From NCBI RefSeq assembly GCF_021440515.1, contig NZ_JAKCMV010000024.1, positions 1 through 64,000 on the forward strand: a stretch of DNA of 64,000 nucleotides, read 5' to 3'. The translations under genes and the position numbers were made by a program. The notes below the pieces were generated by a model that saw nothing but the letters and a program-made list of their open reading frames with translations, had not been told where the DNA came from and made no database searches. Each line of letters starts with the position of its first letter. The first letter of the stretch is position 1. This document shows, in pieces, positions 35,828-45,820 of the stretch. This DNA is from Enterobacter asburiae (GTDB taxonomy: Bacteria > Pseudomonadota > Gammaproteobacteria > Enterobacterales > Enterobacteriaceae).

Positions 35828-36880
35828 ATGAAAAAGACAGCTATCGCGATTGCAGTGGCACTGGCTGGCTTCGCTACCGTAGCGCAGGCCGCTCCGAAAG
35901 ATAATACCTGGTATGCAGGTGGTAAACTGGGCTGGTCTCAGTTCCATGACACCGGCTGGTACAACAGCGATCTGAACAACGATGGCCCGACTCACGAGAG
36001 CCAGCTTGGTGCAGGTGCGTTCGGTGGCTATCAGGTTAACCCGTATGTTGGTTTTGAAATGGGTTACGACTGGTTAGGTCGTATGCCATACAAAGGCAAC
36101 AACGTAAATGGCGCTTTCAAAGCACAAGGCGTTCAGCTGACCGCTAAACTGGGTTACCCAGTAACTGACGATCTGGACGTGTATACCCGTCTGGGCGGCA
36201 TGGTATGGCGCGCTGACTCCAGCAACAGCATCGCTGGCGACGACCACGACACTGGTGTTTCCCCAGTATTCGCTGGTGGCGTTGAGTGGGCTATGACCCG
36301 TGACATCGCTACCCGTCTGGAATACCAGTGGGTTAACAACATCGGCGACGGCAACACCGTTGGTGTTCGTCCAGACAACGGCATGCTGAGCGTAGGTGTT
36401 TCCTACCGTTTCGGTCAGCAGGAAGATGCGCCAGTCGTAGCTCCAGCTCCGGCTCCAGCTCCAGAAGTACAGACCAAGCACTTCACTCTGAAGTCTGACG
36501 TTCTGTTCAACTTCAACAAAGCTACCCTGAAACCAGAAGGTCAGCAGGCACTGGATCAGCTGTACACCCAGCTGAGCAACCTGGATCCTAAAGATGGTTC
36601 TGTAGTGGTTCTGGGCTTCACCGACCGTATCGGTTCTGATGCTTACAACCAGGGTCTGTCTGAGAAACGTGCTCAGTCTGTTGTTGATTACCTGATCTCT
36701 AAAGGTATCCCAGCTAACAAGATCTCCCCACGTGGCATGGGCGAAGCTAACCCAGTTACCGGTTCTACCTGTGACAACGTTAAAGCTCGCGCAGCACTGA
36801 TCGACTGCCTGGCACCAGATCGTCGCGTTGAGATCGAAGTTAAAGGTATCAAAGACGTTGTAACTCAGCCTGCGGCATAA
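35828..36880 (+). CDS. ompA: Outer membrane protein A
   Basis: 350 residues from ATG 35828 with signal peptide [21 protein letters not shown]. An eight-strand beta-barrel (about 22-195) is followed by the linker [12 protein letters not shown] and an OmpA-like peptidoglycan-binding domain with [25 protein letters not shown]. Cys pair ([15 protein letters not shown]) as in E. coli. It tethers the outer membrane to the wall and is a phage and colicin receptor. Codon use is strongly biased, as in highly expressed genes. Surface loops differ from E. coli. Confidence 0.98.
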   Translation: MKKTAIAIAVALAGFATVAQAAPKDNTWYAGGKLGWSQFHDTGWYNSDLNNDGPTHESQLGAGAFGGYQVNPYVGFEMGYDWLGRMPYKGNNVNGAFKAQGVQLTAKLGYPVTDDLDVYTRLGGMVWRADSSNSIAGDDHDTGVSPVFAGGVEWAMTRDIATRLEYQWVNNIGDGNTVGVRPDNGMLSVGVSYRFGQQEDAPVVAPAPAPAPEVQTKHFTLKSDVLFNFNKATLKPEGQQALDQLYTQLSNLDPKDGSVVVLGFTDRIGSDAYNQGLSEKRAQSVVDYLISKGIPANKISPRGMGEANPVTGSTCDNVKARAALIDCLAPDRRVEIEVKGIKDVVTQPAA

Positions 36881-36892
36881 GTTATCGTCTTA

Positions 36893-36922
36893 AAAAAAAC
36901 CCCGCACTGCGGGGTTTTTTAT
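36893..36922 (+). terminator. ompA terminator
   Basis: AAAACCCCGCA pairs with TGCGGGGTTTT, followed by TTATTG. It lies 12 bp after the ompA stop and faces matP on the other strand, so may serve both. Confidence 0.92.
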
Positions 36923-36943
36923 TGTCTGAAGAAACGTAAAAAC

Positions 36944-37396
36944 TTACTTTTTACCCAGAAGCGCCTGCAAATCTGTCTTCAGCGTCGACATCTGATTGGC
37001 ATACTTTTCTTTATGCTCTGCATCTTCAATCAGCTGAACGACAGTCTCCGATAATGTTTTACCGCGCCGTTGTGCCAGCCCTGCCAGCCTTTGCCAGACG
37101 ATAAATTCAAGATCGATAGATTTCTTGCGGGTGTGCTGATGCTCAGCATTAAAATGCCGCTTGCGACGCGCACGGATAGTTTGCTTCATCCGATTGAGCA
37201 GCGCCGGATTGATATGCTTCTCAATCCAGCCGTTAACCTGAACCGGTTCATTTTCGAGGGTCAGCAACATATCCACTGCTTCTTTTGCAGCGCTGGCTTC
37301 GATGTAGCAGGTGATCAATTCGCCTTCACGGTGTTTTTTGACCAGGTACTTCCATTTCCAGCCGCTTTCGAGATTTTCCAGTTGTTGATATTTCAT
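36944..37396 (-). CDS. matP: Ter macrodomain protein MatP
   Basis: 150 residues, E. coli length. An N-terminal helical bundle precedes a ribbon-helix-helix ([39 protein letters not shown]) and a C-terminal coiled coil (about 130-150). MatP dimers bind matS sites and organise the terminus region, linking it to ZapB at the divisome. ZapC, another divisome factor, is encoded at 49134-49676. Confidence 0.96.
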   Translation of the reverse strand: MKYQQLENLESGWKWKYLVKKHREGELITCYIEASAAKEAVDMLLTLENEPVQVNGWIEKHINPALLNRMKQTIRARRKRHFNAEHQHTRKKSIDLEFIVWQRLAGLAQRRGKTLSETVVQLIEDAEHKEKYANQMSTLKTDLQALLGKK

Positions 37397-37582
37397 TGCG
37401 ATCTCAGTGTTACCTCGTAACTCTGTTCAGAATATCAGTTTTTTGCCAATCTGCTGAAAAGAAATCATATCCTGCTTATCATTACAGGAGAAACCCCCGC
37501 GTAAATACCCAATCCTGCTTGGGAAGAGACTGCCCCTTACGGTATACTCCACGGTTTTACATCTGACTAAAAAACATCAACT

Positions 37583-39343
37583 TTGACCATTACGAAACTT
37601 GCATGGCGTGACCTGGTTCCCGATACCGAAAGTTATCAGGCGCTATTTACACAGCCAGATCTCGCCAAAGAACACGAATTTATACTTAGCGATACACAAC
37701 CGCGTTTGCATTATGCGCTGGAGCAGGTGTTAAGCCCGTGGGCCACATCTCCCTTCATGCTGCTCAAGGCCCCGGAAGAAGCCGAGTATTTGACGCTTCT
37801 GGGCGATGCCGTGCGCCAGTTGCAGCCAGAAACAGATACCGTTTTTGGCGGCCAGTATCGTATCGCAGGTCAACATATTCTCTTCGAACCTGCCGCGCAG
37901 GCTGATAATCGTTTTGCCGCGCAGGGTGAAGTCGTCACCGCTAACTGGGTCGAGGCGGAGCAGCTCTTTGGCTGCCTGCGCCAGTTCAATGGCGAACTGT
38001 CGCTTCAGCCGGGGCTGGTGCATCGCGCCAATGGTGGGGTGCTCATTATCTCCCTGAGAACGTTGCTGGCCCAGCCGCTGCTGTGGATGCGTCTTAAAAC
38101 CATCGTCACCGAGCAGCGTTTTGACTGGGTGAGCTTCGACGAATCCCGCCCTCTTCCGGTTGCCGTTCCGTCCATGCCGATGTCCTTGACCGTGGTGCTG
38201 ACGGGCGATCGTGAGTCGCTGGCCGATCTCCAGGAGATGGAGCCGGAACTCGCCAGCCAGGCCGTTTACAGCGAATTTGAAGACAACATTCAGATTGCCG
38301 ACGCCGACGACATGGCGCAGTGGTGTCAGTGGGTACTGGCGGTCGCGGCGCGCTATGAACTGCCTGTGCCCGCTGCTGATGCCTGGGCCGGGCTGATCCG
38401 GGAAGCGGTTCGCTATACCGGCGATCAGGAAACCCTGCCGCTGTGTCCTCTGTGGATAAGCAGGCAGCTGCGTGAAGTGGGCGTAATCAGCGGTGAAGGA
38501 ACGTTCAGTGCTGAAGCGCTGACGCAGATGCTGGTGCAGCGCGAATGGCGTGAAGGGTATCTGGCTGAGCGTATGCAGGATGAAATTCTGCTGGAACAGA
38601 TCCTGGTGGAAACCGAGGGTGAGCGCATCGGGCAAATTAACGCCCTGTCGGTTATCGAGTTTCCGGGTCATCCGCGCGCCTTTGGTGAGCCTTCTCGTAT
38701 TAGCTGCGTTGTGCATATTGGTGACGGCGAATTTGTCGACATCGAGCGCAAGGCGGAACTTGGCGGAAACATTCACGCCAAAGGCATGATGATCATGCAG
38801 GCGTTCCTGATGTCTGAATTGCAGCTTGAGCAGCAGATCCCCTTCTCCGCCTCGCTGACCTTTGAGCAATCCTACAGCGAAGTCGACGGCGACAGCGCCT
38901 CTATGGCCGAGCTGTGCGCGTTAATCAGCGCCCTTGCAGAAGTGCCGATCAACCAGAACATCGCCATCACCGGCTCGGTCGATCAGTTTGGTCGCGCGCA
39001 GCCAGTAGGGGGTCTGAATGAGAAAATCGAAGGGTTCTTCTCTATCTGCCAGCAGCGCGGTCTGAACGGCAAACAGGGCGTTATCATTCCTGCACCGAAT
39101 GCGCGTCATTTGAGCCTGAGCCAGGCGCTTCTGGACGCCGTAGAGCAGGAACAATTTGCTATCTGGGCCATCGAAGGCATTGAGGATGCGCTACCCTTAC
39201 TGACAAATCTGGTGTGGGATGGCGAAGGCCAGACAACCCTGATGCAGACAATTCAGGAACGTATTGCACAGGCGACGCAGCAGGACGCGCGTCATCGTTA
39301 TCCGTGGCCGTTACGCTGGCTCGGCTGGTTTAGTCCGAACTGA
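37583..39343 (+). CDS. lonH: Lon-like protease LonH (YcbZ)
   Basis: 586 residues from a TTG start (TTG ACC ATT ACG), the start also used for E. coli YcbZ. The N-terminal region resembles a degenerate AAA module and lacks an obvious Walker A. The C-terminal Lon protease domain has the dyad Ser438 ([11 protein letters not shown]) and Lys481 ([11 protein letters not shown]), 43 residues apart, the spacing in Lon. Substrates are not established. Between matP and fabA as in E. coli. Confidence 0.95.
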   Translation: MTITKLAWRDLVPDTESYQALFTQPDLAKEHEFILSDTQPRLHYALEQVLSPWATSPFMLLKAPEEAEYLTLLGDAVRQLQPETDTVFGGQYRIAGQHILFEPAAQADNRFAAQGEVVTANWVEAEQLFGCLRQFNGELSLQPGLVHRANGGVLIISLRTLLAQPLLWMRLKTIVTEQRFDWVSFDESRPLPVAVPSMPMSLTVVLTGDRESLADLQEMEPELASQAVYSEFEDNIQIADADDMAQWCQWVLAVAARYELPVPAADAWAGLIREAVRYTGDQETLPLCPLWISRQLREVGVISGEGTFSAEALTQMLVQREWREGYLAERMQDEILLEQILVETEGERIGQINALSVIEFPGHPRAFGEPSRISCVVHIGDGEFVDIERKAELGGNIHAKGMMIMQAFLMSELQLEQQIPFSASLTFEQSYSEVDGDSASMAELCALISALAEVPINQNIAITGSVDQFGRAQPVGGLNEKIEGFFSICQQRGLNGKQGVIIPAPNARHLSLSQALLDAVEQEQFAIWAIEGIEDALPLLTNLVWDGEGQTTLMQTIQERIAQATQQDARHRYPWPLRWLGWFSPN

Positions 39344-39355
39344 TCGGACTTGTTC
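39338..39355 (+). promoter_or_regulatory. Probable FadR activator site of fabA
   Basis: AACTGATCGGACTTGTTC matches, from memory, the E. coli fabA FadR-binding sequence. It overlaps the lonH stop codon (39341-39343). FadR bound here activates fabA; long-chain acyl-CoA releases it. Confidence 0.65.
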
Positions 39356-39411
39356 AGCGTACACGTGTTAGCTATCCTGCGTGCTTCACTAAAATAAGGC
39401 TTACTGAGAAC

Positions 39412-39930
39412 ATGGTAGATAAACGCGAATCCTATACAAAAGAAGACCTTCTTGCCTCTGGTCGCGGTGAACTGTTTGGCGCGAAAGGCCCGCAGTTACC
39501 GGCACCAAGTATGCTAATGATGGACCGTGTCGTTAAAATGACCGAAACCGGCGGCAACTATGATAAGGGCTACGTAGAAGCGGAACTCGATATCAACCCC
39601 GATCTGTGGTTCTTCGGTTGCCACTTTATTGGCGATCCGGTAATGCCAGGCTGCCTGGGCCTCGATGCGATGTGGCAGCTGGTTGGTTTCTATCTGGGCT
39701 GGCTCGGCGGCGAAGGCAAAGGCCGCGCGCTGGGCGTTGGCGAAGTGAAATTCACCGGTCAGGTTCTGCCGACCGCGAAGAAAGTCACCTACCGCATTCA
39801 CTTCAAGCGCATCGTTAACCGTCGTCTGATTATGGGCCTGGCGGATGGTGAAGTGCTGGTTGATGGTCGTCAGATCTATACCGCGAACGACCTGAAAGTC
39901 GGTCTATTCCAGGACACCTCTGCGTTCTAA
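39412..39930 (+). CDS. fabA: 3-hydroxydecanoyl-ACP dehydratase/isomerase
   Basis: 172 residues, near identical to E. coli FabA. It dehydrates 3-hydroxydecanoyl-ACP and isomerises trans-2 to cis-3-decenoyl-ACP, the branch point for unsaturated fatty acids. The hot-dog helix carries the catalytic pair His71 and Asp85 ([22 protein letters not shown]). Homodimeric, cytoplasmic. Confidence 0.98.
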   Translation: MVDKRESYTKEDLLASGRGELFGAKGPQLPAPSMLMMDRVVKMTETGGNYDKGYVEAELDINPDLWFFGCHFIGDPVMPGCLGLDAMWQLVGFYLGWLGGEGKGRALGVGEVKFTGQVLPTAKKVTYRIHFKRIVNRRLIMGLADGEVLVDGRQIYTANDLKVGLFQDTSAF

Positions 39931-39961
39931 GACACGCATTTAGCGGCTTCAGAAAGGCGAA

Positions 39962-39987
39962 ACCTCCGCAGTGCGGAGGTTTCTTTT
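39962..39987 (+). terminator. fabA terminator
   Basis: ACCTCCGCA pairs with TGCGGAGGT and is followed by TTCTTTTT. It lies between the fabA stop and the convergent rmf gene. Confidence 0.88.
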
Positions 39988-40000
39988 TAAAGAGACGCTA

Positions 40001-40168
40001 TCAAGCAAGTACTGCCCTGTCTCCGATGGCTTCTCGCCAGCCCCCTAACCATTGCGACCTTTGATTCAAGGTTTGATAGGGACACATTTCTTTAGAACGT
40101 CCGGCGATGCCAGCCTGATAACCACGTTGATGAGCCCTTTCCAGGCGATCTCGTTTCTGTCTCTTCAT
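40001..40168 (-). CDS. rmf: Ribosome modulation factor
   Basis: A 55-residue basic protein: MKRQKRDRLERAHQRGYQAG, then the conserved CPYQTLNQRSQWLGGWREA. It matches E. coli RMF except for the last few residues (IGDRAVLA). It dimerises 70S ribosomes into inactive 100S particles in stationary phase. GAGG immediately precedes the ATG, with a further purine-rich GAGGGAAA. Convergent with fabA, as in E. coli. Confidence 0.97.
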   Translation of the reverse strand: MKRQKRDRLERAHQRGYQAGIAGRSKEMCPYQTLNQRSQWLGGWREAIGDRAVLA

Positions 40169-40365
40169 GCCTCGTTTCCCTCATTCTTTTGTCTGGTGGA
40201 AAGAAAACAGTGGTTGCAAAATGTGCAAGCACAGATAACGAATAACCCGAATCAGCCTCAGCGTCAACGTTCAAAATTCATACGGGTGTCATATTTGTGA
40301 GCTATGCGGAAAATCATTTGTACAAAAAATGTGATGCGGCACAACTAACAACCTGAACCTAAAAC
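40169..40365 (-). promoter_or_regulatory. rmf upstream region
   Basis: About 200 bp between the rmf start and the pqiC terminator, holding the minus-strand rmf promoter. I see no coding potential and cannot fix the promoter. A TGTGATGCGGCACA stretch near 40330 weakly resembles a CRP half-site. Confidence 0.4.
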
Positions 40366-40409
40366 GAAAAAAAAACCGCCGTCAGCGAGAAACTGAGAGC
40401 GGTTTTTTA
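40366..40409 (-). terminator. Terminator of the pqi operon
   Basis: AAAAAACCGC (about 40368-40377) pairs with GCGGTTTTTT (40399-40408), with an inner TCAG/CTGA stem. The left A-run gives a minus-strand U-tract past the pqiC stop. Confidence 0.82.
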
Positions 40410-40422
40410 TCATGAATTTTAC

Positions 40423-40992
40423 TTATGGCAGAGTTGAAATCTCTCTGGCGATGCTGGCCGCCTCTTGTGCCCATCCCTGAGCCAGCACTTTGACCATTTC
40501 ATCATAACCGTCTTGCTGCTGCTTCAGCTCAAGATGGAAAGGACGCTTTATCAGCTGTCCCTGATGGTTTAACAGCCATTCACCGCTGATGATAATTTTA
40601 CCGTCGTAACGGCCATGGAAGCCCGTCACCGTGACGTTAAGCGTATCCTGATCGGAGCCCAGCGGCTGCGAAGCGACAACCCATCCAGGAAGCTGGTTGC
40701 CCAGATTGGCCACCAGCGTGTTGCGCAGCTGCTGATCCAGCGGGCTGGCCCACAGGTTATTCGCGGCGATAACATACTTCACGTCGCTGGTCTGGTAGAC
40801 CACACCGTTACCGGCGAGATAGTCCGGCACGTTTACCTGCTCAACCCACAAAAGCCGGTTGCCCTGGCTGGCGGTACTACTCTGCACCCCGGTTTGCGTC
40901 GCCACAGGCAGCTGGTAGTAGCTCTTGTTATCGACACCCGAACTGCACGCCGTTAACAGCAGAACGCCCGCACTCAATAGCCACTTTTTCAT
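40423..40992 (-). CDS. pqiC: Outer-membrane lipoprotein PqiC
   Basis: 189 residues with a lipoprotein signal (MKKWLLSAGVLLLTACSSG) and lipobox LLTAC, Cys17. ABC-transport auxiliary lipoprotein family (formerly ymbA). It is the outer-membrane partner of the PqiA-PqiB lipid-transport bridge. Its ATG overlaps the pqiB TGA (ATGA), so they are coupled. Confidence 0.95.
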   Translation of the reverse strand: MKKWLLSAGVLLLTACSSGVDNKSYYQLPVATQTGVQSSTASQGNRLLWVEQVNVPDYLAGNGVVYQTSDVKYVIAANNLWASPLDQQLRNTLVANLGNQLPGWVVASQPLGSDQDTLNVTVTGFHGRYDGKIIISGEWLLNHQGQLIKRPFHLELKQQQDGYDEMVKVLAQGWAQEAASIAREISTLP

Positions 40993-42629
40993 TCTTTTGC
41001 CCTCTTCGGCTCAGGATCCTTTTTATCTTTCGCTTCGAACACCAGCGCGTTGCTCTTCTCATTGAGCGTTTTCAGGACCGGTTGCAGCTCACGCAGAACC
41101 TGATCAAGACGCTGCATATCCGCCACCATCTTGTTGTACGCCGCTGAGCCCGGCTGGAAGCCCTGCATACTACGGTTCAGCTCGCGCAGCGTTTTCTGCA
41201 TATCCTGCGGCAGCTGCTGCATCGACTGGCTTGCGGTGATGTTGTTGATGTTATCCAGCGTTTTTTGCAGACGCTGCATCGTCGCCTGGCTCTGATGTAA
41301 CGAACCTGTCGCGGCTTCAAGCATTGGATTGAGCGGCAGATTGTTAATCTTATCCAGCGTATCCATCAGTCGCTGCTGGATCTGCGCCAGGCCGCTGCTC
41401 ACCGTTGGGATAATCTTATAACCGCCGAATTCGCGAATACCGGTGATCGCCGGCGCTTTCGGATAGAAGTCCATATCCACGTACAGCGCGCCGGTCACCA
41501 GGTTGCCGGTTTTCAGCGAGCCGCGCAGGCCGCGATTCATCAGATCGGAGATATGTTCACCGATATCCTGATTCTCACCAATCTGGTTGATCAGACGCTC
41601 CGGTTCGATACGGATCAGCACCGGAATACGGTAATCATCATCCAGCATCTGCTTAAGGCCCGGCACGAAGAACGGCACCTGTCCGACCGTACCTAAACGG
41701 ATCCCTCTAAATTCCACAGGCGCGCCCGGCTGGAGGCCACGCACGGAATCTTTAAAGAACATCAGGTAGTCGATGTGATCGGTATAGAGCGCATCCTGAA
41801 TACTTTTTTGATCGTCAAACAGCCTGAACGCGGTTTTCTCGGCAACCGGCTGACCCAGATCCTGTCCTTCAGGCACATCAAAACTGACGCCGCCGCCAAA
41901 CAGCGTGGTCAGTGAGCCCATTTCAACACGCATTCCCGCAGAGGTCAGATCGACGGCAATACCGCTGTCTTTCCAGAAACGCACGTTGCTGGTGACCAGG
42001 CGATCGTTTGGCGCGTTGATAAACAGCTGGTAGCTGATGGTGCGCTTTTGCGGATCGAAGGTGCTGGTTTCAACCGATCCCACGCGATAGCCACGGAAAA
42101 GCACCGGATCGCCCGCGGAGAGCTGTCCCGCTTTTTTACTGTCGAGGATCACGCGAATGCCTTTAGCGTCCGGCGGCGCGAGAGGCGGCGAGTCCAGAAG
42201 CTGATACTGCGCTGGCTGGGCGCCTTTATTGCCCGGCTTCAGCTCGATATACGCGCCTGATAACAGCGTGCCTAACCCGCTGATCCCTTCACGCCCGACC
42301 TGCGGCTTGACGACCCAGAAGACGGAGTCACCCTGCAACAGTTTTTCCATTCCGGCATTCAGGCGCGCCTTAATTTCAACGTGGGTCAGATCGTCCGTCA
42401 GGGTCGCGCTTTCAACCACCCCCACATTCACGCTGCGGCTCTTGATGGTGGTTTTCCCGCCTTCAATCCCCTCCGCGTTGGTGGTGATCAGCGTGACTTC
42501 CGGCCCCTGATGGCTGTAATGGTAAAACAGTATCCATGCACCGATCAGCGCGGTCACGATGGGGAAAATCCACACCGGCGACCAGTTCCTGACCTTCTGC
42601 ACTTTGGCCTCTCCACTCTTATTTTCCAT
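40989..42629 (-). CDS. pqiB: MCE-domain protein PqiB
   Basis: 546 residues from ATG 42629 (MENKSGEAKVQKVRNWSP), exactly the E. coli length. An N-terminal membrane helix (VWIFPIVTALIGAWILFYHY) anchors three MCE domains (about residues 35-380), followed by a long helical C-terminal part rich in Leu/Gln that forms the periplasm-spanning needle. It builds a tunnel for lipids between membranes. A frame opening at 42665 starts inside pqiA and was not used. Confidence 0.95.
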   Translation of the reverse strand: MENKSGEAKVQKVRNWSPVWIFPIVTALIGAWILFYHYSHQGPEVTLITTNAEGIEGGKTTIKSRSVNVGVVESATLTDDLTHVEIKARLNAGMEKLLQGDSVFWVVKPQVGREGISGLGTLLSGAYIELKPGNKGAQPAQYQLLDSPPLAPPDAKGIRVILDSKKAGQLSAGDPVLFRGYRVGSVETSTFDPQKRTISYQLFINAPNDRLVTSNVRFWKDSGIAVDLTSAGMRVEMGSLTTLFGGGVSFDVPEGQDLGQPVAEKTAFRLFDDQKSIQDALYTDHIDYLMFFKDSVRGLQPGAPVEFRGIRLGTVGQVPFFVPGLKQMLDDDYRIPVLIRIEPERLINQIGENQDIGEHISDLMNRGLRGSLKTGNLVTGALYVDMDFYPKAPAITGIREFGGYKIIPTVSSGLAQIQQRLMDTLDKINNLPLNPMLEAATGSLHQSQATMQRLQKTLDNINNITASQSMQQLPQDMQKTLRELNRSMQGFQPGSAAYNKMVADMQRLDQVLRELQPVLKTLNEKSNALVFEAKDKKDPEPKRAKE

Positions 42630-42633
42630 GCTC

Positions 42634-43887
42634 TTACTCTTCCTCATGGCTTGACTCGGGCTCACGATCCCACGATAAACGAGGGTCGAAGGTCATGGCC
42701 GCAAACATGGTCATAATAACGACCAACGCAAACATCAGCGCTCCCATAGCGGGGTAGATATTCATCAATCCCCCTATCCTCACCAGCGCAGACAAAACGG
42801 CAATGACGAACACGTCAATCATTGACCAGCGTCCAACAAACTCCACAACTTCATAAATCAAATGCATACGCTCGCTGTCGCGTTTACCGTTGCCTTTGGC
42901 ATCCCAGCAGAGCCACGCAATCGCGATCATCTTCAACGTCGGCACCATGATACTGGCGATAAAAATCACCCCCGCGACCGGGTACGAACCTTCTCCCCAC
43001 AGCAGTATCACCCCGGCCAGAATGGTCGACGGCATTTTATCGCCGAGCAGATCGGTGATCATGATGGGCAAGATATTGGCGGGCAGATACAGCATGATAG
43101 AGGTGACCAGCAGCGCCATGGTCCACTGGAGGCTGTTTTTGCGCCGCACGTGGCCTTTGGTTCCACAGCGCGGACAGACTTCCTGCTCGGCGGGTAGCAC
43201 CGCGGTACAGCATGAGCAGGAGCGCAGCCCCTGACGGATGCCCGGCACGCCCACTTTTATCTTTTGCGAAAGCACGGGCGCAGGGGCGATATCGTCCCAC
43301 GCCCAGCGTCGGTCAACGCACTGGAAGGCGCGCAGTTGCAGCACGCAGTAAAGGCACCAGGGGATAAAGCTGCTGCCGATCCCCACGTCACCGTAGGCCA
43401 TCAGTTTTACGAAGCTGACCAAAATACCCGCGAGGAAGATCTCCGCCATTCCCCAGCTTTTAAGCTGGAACAGGATCCGCGCGAGCTTGATTTTCAGGGC
43501 GGTGGGCATTCGCACGCGGTTGACCAGCAGCAGGATCACCACCAGACAAAACGCCGGAACTATCTGAACAAACAGAAGGAAAAAGGTGCCGAGGCTGGCG
43601 TAATCTTCCGAGAACATCACGCCAGGGATTTCGAGCAGATCGACCTGACTGGTGATCCCTCCCACCTTCATATAAATGAAGGGGAAGAGATTCGAGAGCA
43701 GCAGCATGAACAGCGCAGCAAAAGCATAGGCAGTAGGACGCTGTCTTGGCGCGTCCCACTGGGTAGTCAGGGTTGCGCCGCAGCGTGGACAGGTAGCCTT
43801 ATGTCCGTGACCCAACACTGGCAGCGCAACGAGCATATCGCATTGAGAGCATAATATATGCCTGTCGGCATGGTGCTGGTCACACAT
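42634..43887 (-). CDS. pqiA: Intermembrane transport protein PqiA
   Basis: 417 residues as in E. coli. Two tandem PqiA domains each start with a zinc-ribbon (CSQCDMLV...CPRCGATL and CSCCTAV...CPRCGTKG) followed by four membrane helices. Inner-membrane base of the Pqi lipid transport system; in E. coli pqi is paraquat/SoxRS-inducible. It starts 13 bp after uup. Confidence 0.96.
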   Translation of the reverse strand: MCDQHHADRHILCSQCDMLVALPVLGHGHKATCPRCGATLTTQWDAPRQRPTAYAFAALFMLLLSNLFPFIYMKVGGITSQVDLLEIPGVMFSEDYASLGTFFLLFVQIVPAFCLVVILLLVNRVRMPTALKIKLARILFQLKSWGMAEIFLAGILVSFVKLMAYGDVGIGSSFIPWCLYCVLQLRAFQCVDRRWAWDDIAPAPVLSQKIKVGVPGIRQGLRSCSCCTAVLPAEQEVCPRCGTKGHVRRKNSLQWTMALLVTSIMLYLPANILPIMITDLLGDKMPSTILAGVILLWGEGSYPVAGVIFIASIMVPTLKMIAIAWLCWDAKGNGKRDSERMHLIYEVVEFVGRWSMIDVFVIAVLSALVRIGGLMNIYPAMGALMFALVVIMTMFAAMTFDPRLSWDREPESSHEEE

Positions 43888-43900
43888 AGTTTATCCCTGT

Positions 43901-45808
43901 TTATGCGCCGTTTTTCAGAGACTCAAGGTACTCCCAGCGCTCAAAAGCTTCTTCCAGTGCCTTCTCGGCCTGGGAGAGGTCAGCCAATACTTTCTGAGTA
44001 TAGTCGTGCGGTTGCGTAAAGAATGATGCATCGGCGACCTGAACCTGGAGTGCTTCAAGCGAGGCTTCAAGCTCTTCGAGGCGCTGGGGTAGCGCTTCCA
44101 GTTCGCGTTGCAGGTTATAGCTCATTTTAGCAGGGGATTTTTTAACTGTTTCTGCTTTTGCGACAACAGTTTCCGGTACTATTTTGGACTTCGCCTGTTT
44201 TTGCATCAGCGACTGAGACTGCTGGCCGCGAGCGTCGTGATAACCGCCGACATAACGACCAATTCGCCCTTCGCCTTCAAAAATCCAGCACTCGGTGACC
44301 GTGTTATCCACGAACTGACGATCGTGGCTCACGAGCATTACCGTCCCCTGGTAGCCATCAATTAACTCTTCAAGCAATTCGAGCGTTTCGACATCCAGAT
44401 CGTTCGTCGGTTCATCGAGGATCAGCAGGTTGCTTGGTTTTAAGAATAATCGAGCAAGCAGCAGACGGTTACGCTCACCGCCGGACAGGGCGCGCACCGG
44501 CGTCATCGCGCGTTTAGGGTGGAACAGGAAGTCCTGCAAATAGCCTAAAACATGGCGCGGCTTGCCGTTAACCATCACCTCTTGTTTGCCTTCGGCGAGG
44601 TTATCCATCACCGTTCTGTCCGGATCCAGCTCCGCGCGGTGCTGGTCGAAGTAAGCCACTTCCAGCTTGGTACCGCAGTGGATACGCCCGCTGTCAGCCT
44701 GCAATTGTCCCAGCATCAGCTTAAGCAGCGTGGTTTTACCGCAGCCGTTCGGGCCGATAAGGGCAATTTTGTCACCGCGCTGAACCTGAGCGGAAAAGTC
44801 ATTCACCAGCACTTTGCCATCAACCTGATAGTTGACGTTTTCCATCTCAAAGACGATTTTGCCGGAGCGGGAGGCCTCTTCGACCTGCATTTTCGCGCTG
44901 CCCATCACTTCACGGCGCTCGCTGCGTTCACGACGCATCGCTTTCAGCGCGCGCACGCGCCCTTCGTTACGGGTACGACGCGCCTTAATGCCCTGACGGA
45001 TCCACACCTCTTCCTGCGCCAGCTTGCGATCGAACTCGGCGTTTTGCAGCTCTTCCACGCGCAGGTTTTCTTCTTTTTCCAGCAGATAGGTGTCGTAATC
45101 GCCCGGATAGGTGACCAGCTTGCCGCGATCGAGATCGACAATGCGCGTCGCCATATTGCGGATAAACGAACGGTCGTGGGAGATAAAGATAATGGTCCCG
45201 CCGAAGGTTTTCAGGAAACCTTCCAGCCAGTCGATGGCTTCGATATCCAGGTGGTTCGTCGGTTCATCCAGCAGCAGCACTTTCGGGCCGCTGACCAGCG
45301 CACGGCCCAGCGCCGCTTTACGCAGCCAGCCGCCGGACAGGGCAGCCAGTTCCGTATCCGCATCAAGGCCGAGCTGGTCGAGCACCTCGGTAATGCGGTT
45401 TTCCAGCTGCCACAGGCCGTGGTGATCCAGCAGCTCCTGAAGACGCGCCATCTCATTGAGGTTTTTATCGCTCGGGTCGGTCATCACCAGATGCGAGATC
45501 TCGTGGTAGCTCTTCAGGTATTCCGCCTGTTCAGAAATTCCTTCGGCGACAAAGTCATACACCGTCCCCGCGACGTTGCGCGGCGGATCCTGTTGCAGAC
45601 GGGAGACAATCAGATCCTGCTCATACACGATACGCCCGTCATCCAGGCCCTGCTCGCGGTTGAGGATCTTCATCAGCGTCGATTTGCCCGCGCCGTTACG
45701 GCCTACCAGACAGACGCGCTCGTTATCTTCGATGTGCAGTTCAGCGTTATCGAGAAGCGGTGAATCGCTGAACGACAGCCAGGCACCGTGCATACTAATT
45801 AATGACAT
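43901..45808 (-). CDS. uup: ABC-F ATPase Uup
   Basis: 635 residues with two ABC domains and no membrane part. Walker A motifs are GRNGAGKS (36-43) and GPNGCGKT, signatures LSGGWLRK and LSGGERNR, Walker B LLLDEPTNHLD and LILDEPTNDLD. The C-terminal coiled coil (about 550-635) binds DNA in E. coli Uup. It affects transposon excision, ribosome function and replication-linked recombination. Lies between rlmL (12 bp) and pqiA (13 bp) on one likely transcript. Confidence 0.96.
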   Translation of the reverse strand: MSLISMHGAWLSFSDSPLLDNAELHIEDNERVCLVGRNGAGKSTLMKILNREQGLDDGRIVYEQDLIVSRLQQDPPRNVAGTVYDFVAEGISEQAEYLKSYHEISHLVMTDPSDKNLNEMARLQELLDHHGLWQLENRITEVLDQLGLDADTELAALSGGWLRKAALGRALVSGPKVLLLDEPTNHLDIEAIDWLEGFLKTFGGTIIFISHDRSFIRNMATRIVDLDRGKLVTYPGDYDTYLLEKEENLRVEELQNAEFDRKLAQEEVWIRQGIKARRTRNEGRVRALKAMRRERSERREVMGSAKMQVEEASRSGKIVFEMENVNYQVDGKVLVNDFSAQVQRGDKIALIGPNGCGKTTLLKLMLGQLQADSGRIHCGTKLEVAYFDQHRAELDPDRTVMDNLAEGKQEVMVNGKPRHVLGYLQDFLFHPKRAMTPVRALSGGERNRLLLARLFLKPSNLLILDEPTNDLDVETLELLEELIDGYQGTVMLVSHDRQFVDNTVTECWIFEGEGRIGRYVGGYHDARGQQSQSLMQKQAKSKIVPETVVAKAETVKKSPAKMSYNLQRELEALPQRLEELEASLEALQVQVADASFFTQPHDYTQKVLADLSQAEKALEEAFERWEYLESLKNGA

Positions 45809-45820
45809 TTATTTTTCCTT

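Noticed and set aside
37730-38869. 379-residue minus-strand frame inside lonH
   Set aside because: Antisense shadow; no start context, and lonH is intact with its catalytic dyad.
40092-40274. 60-residue minus-strand frame overlapping rmf
   Set aside because: It overlaps the perfectly recognisable RMF coding sequence in another frame and has no family features.
44552-45763. 403-residue plus-strand frame opposite uup
   Set aside because: Antisense shadow of a conserved ABC-F gene; Phe/His/Gln-rich composition and no family resemblance.
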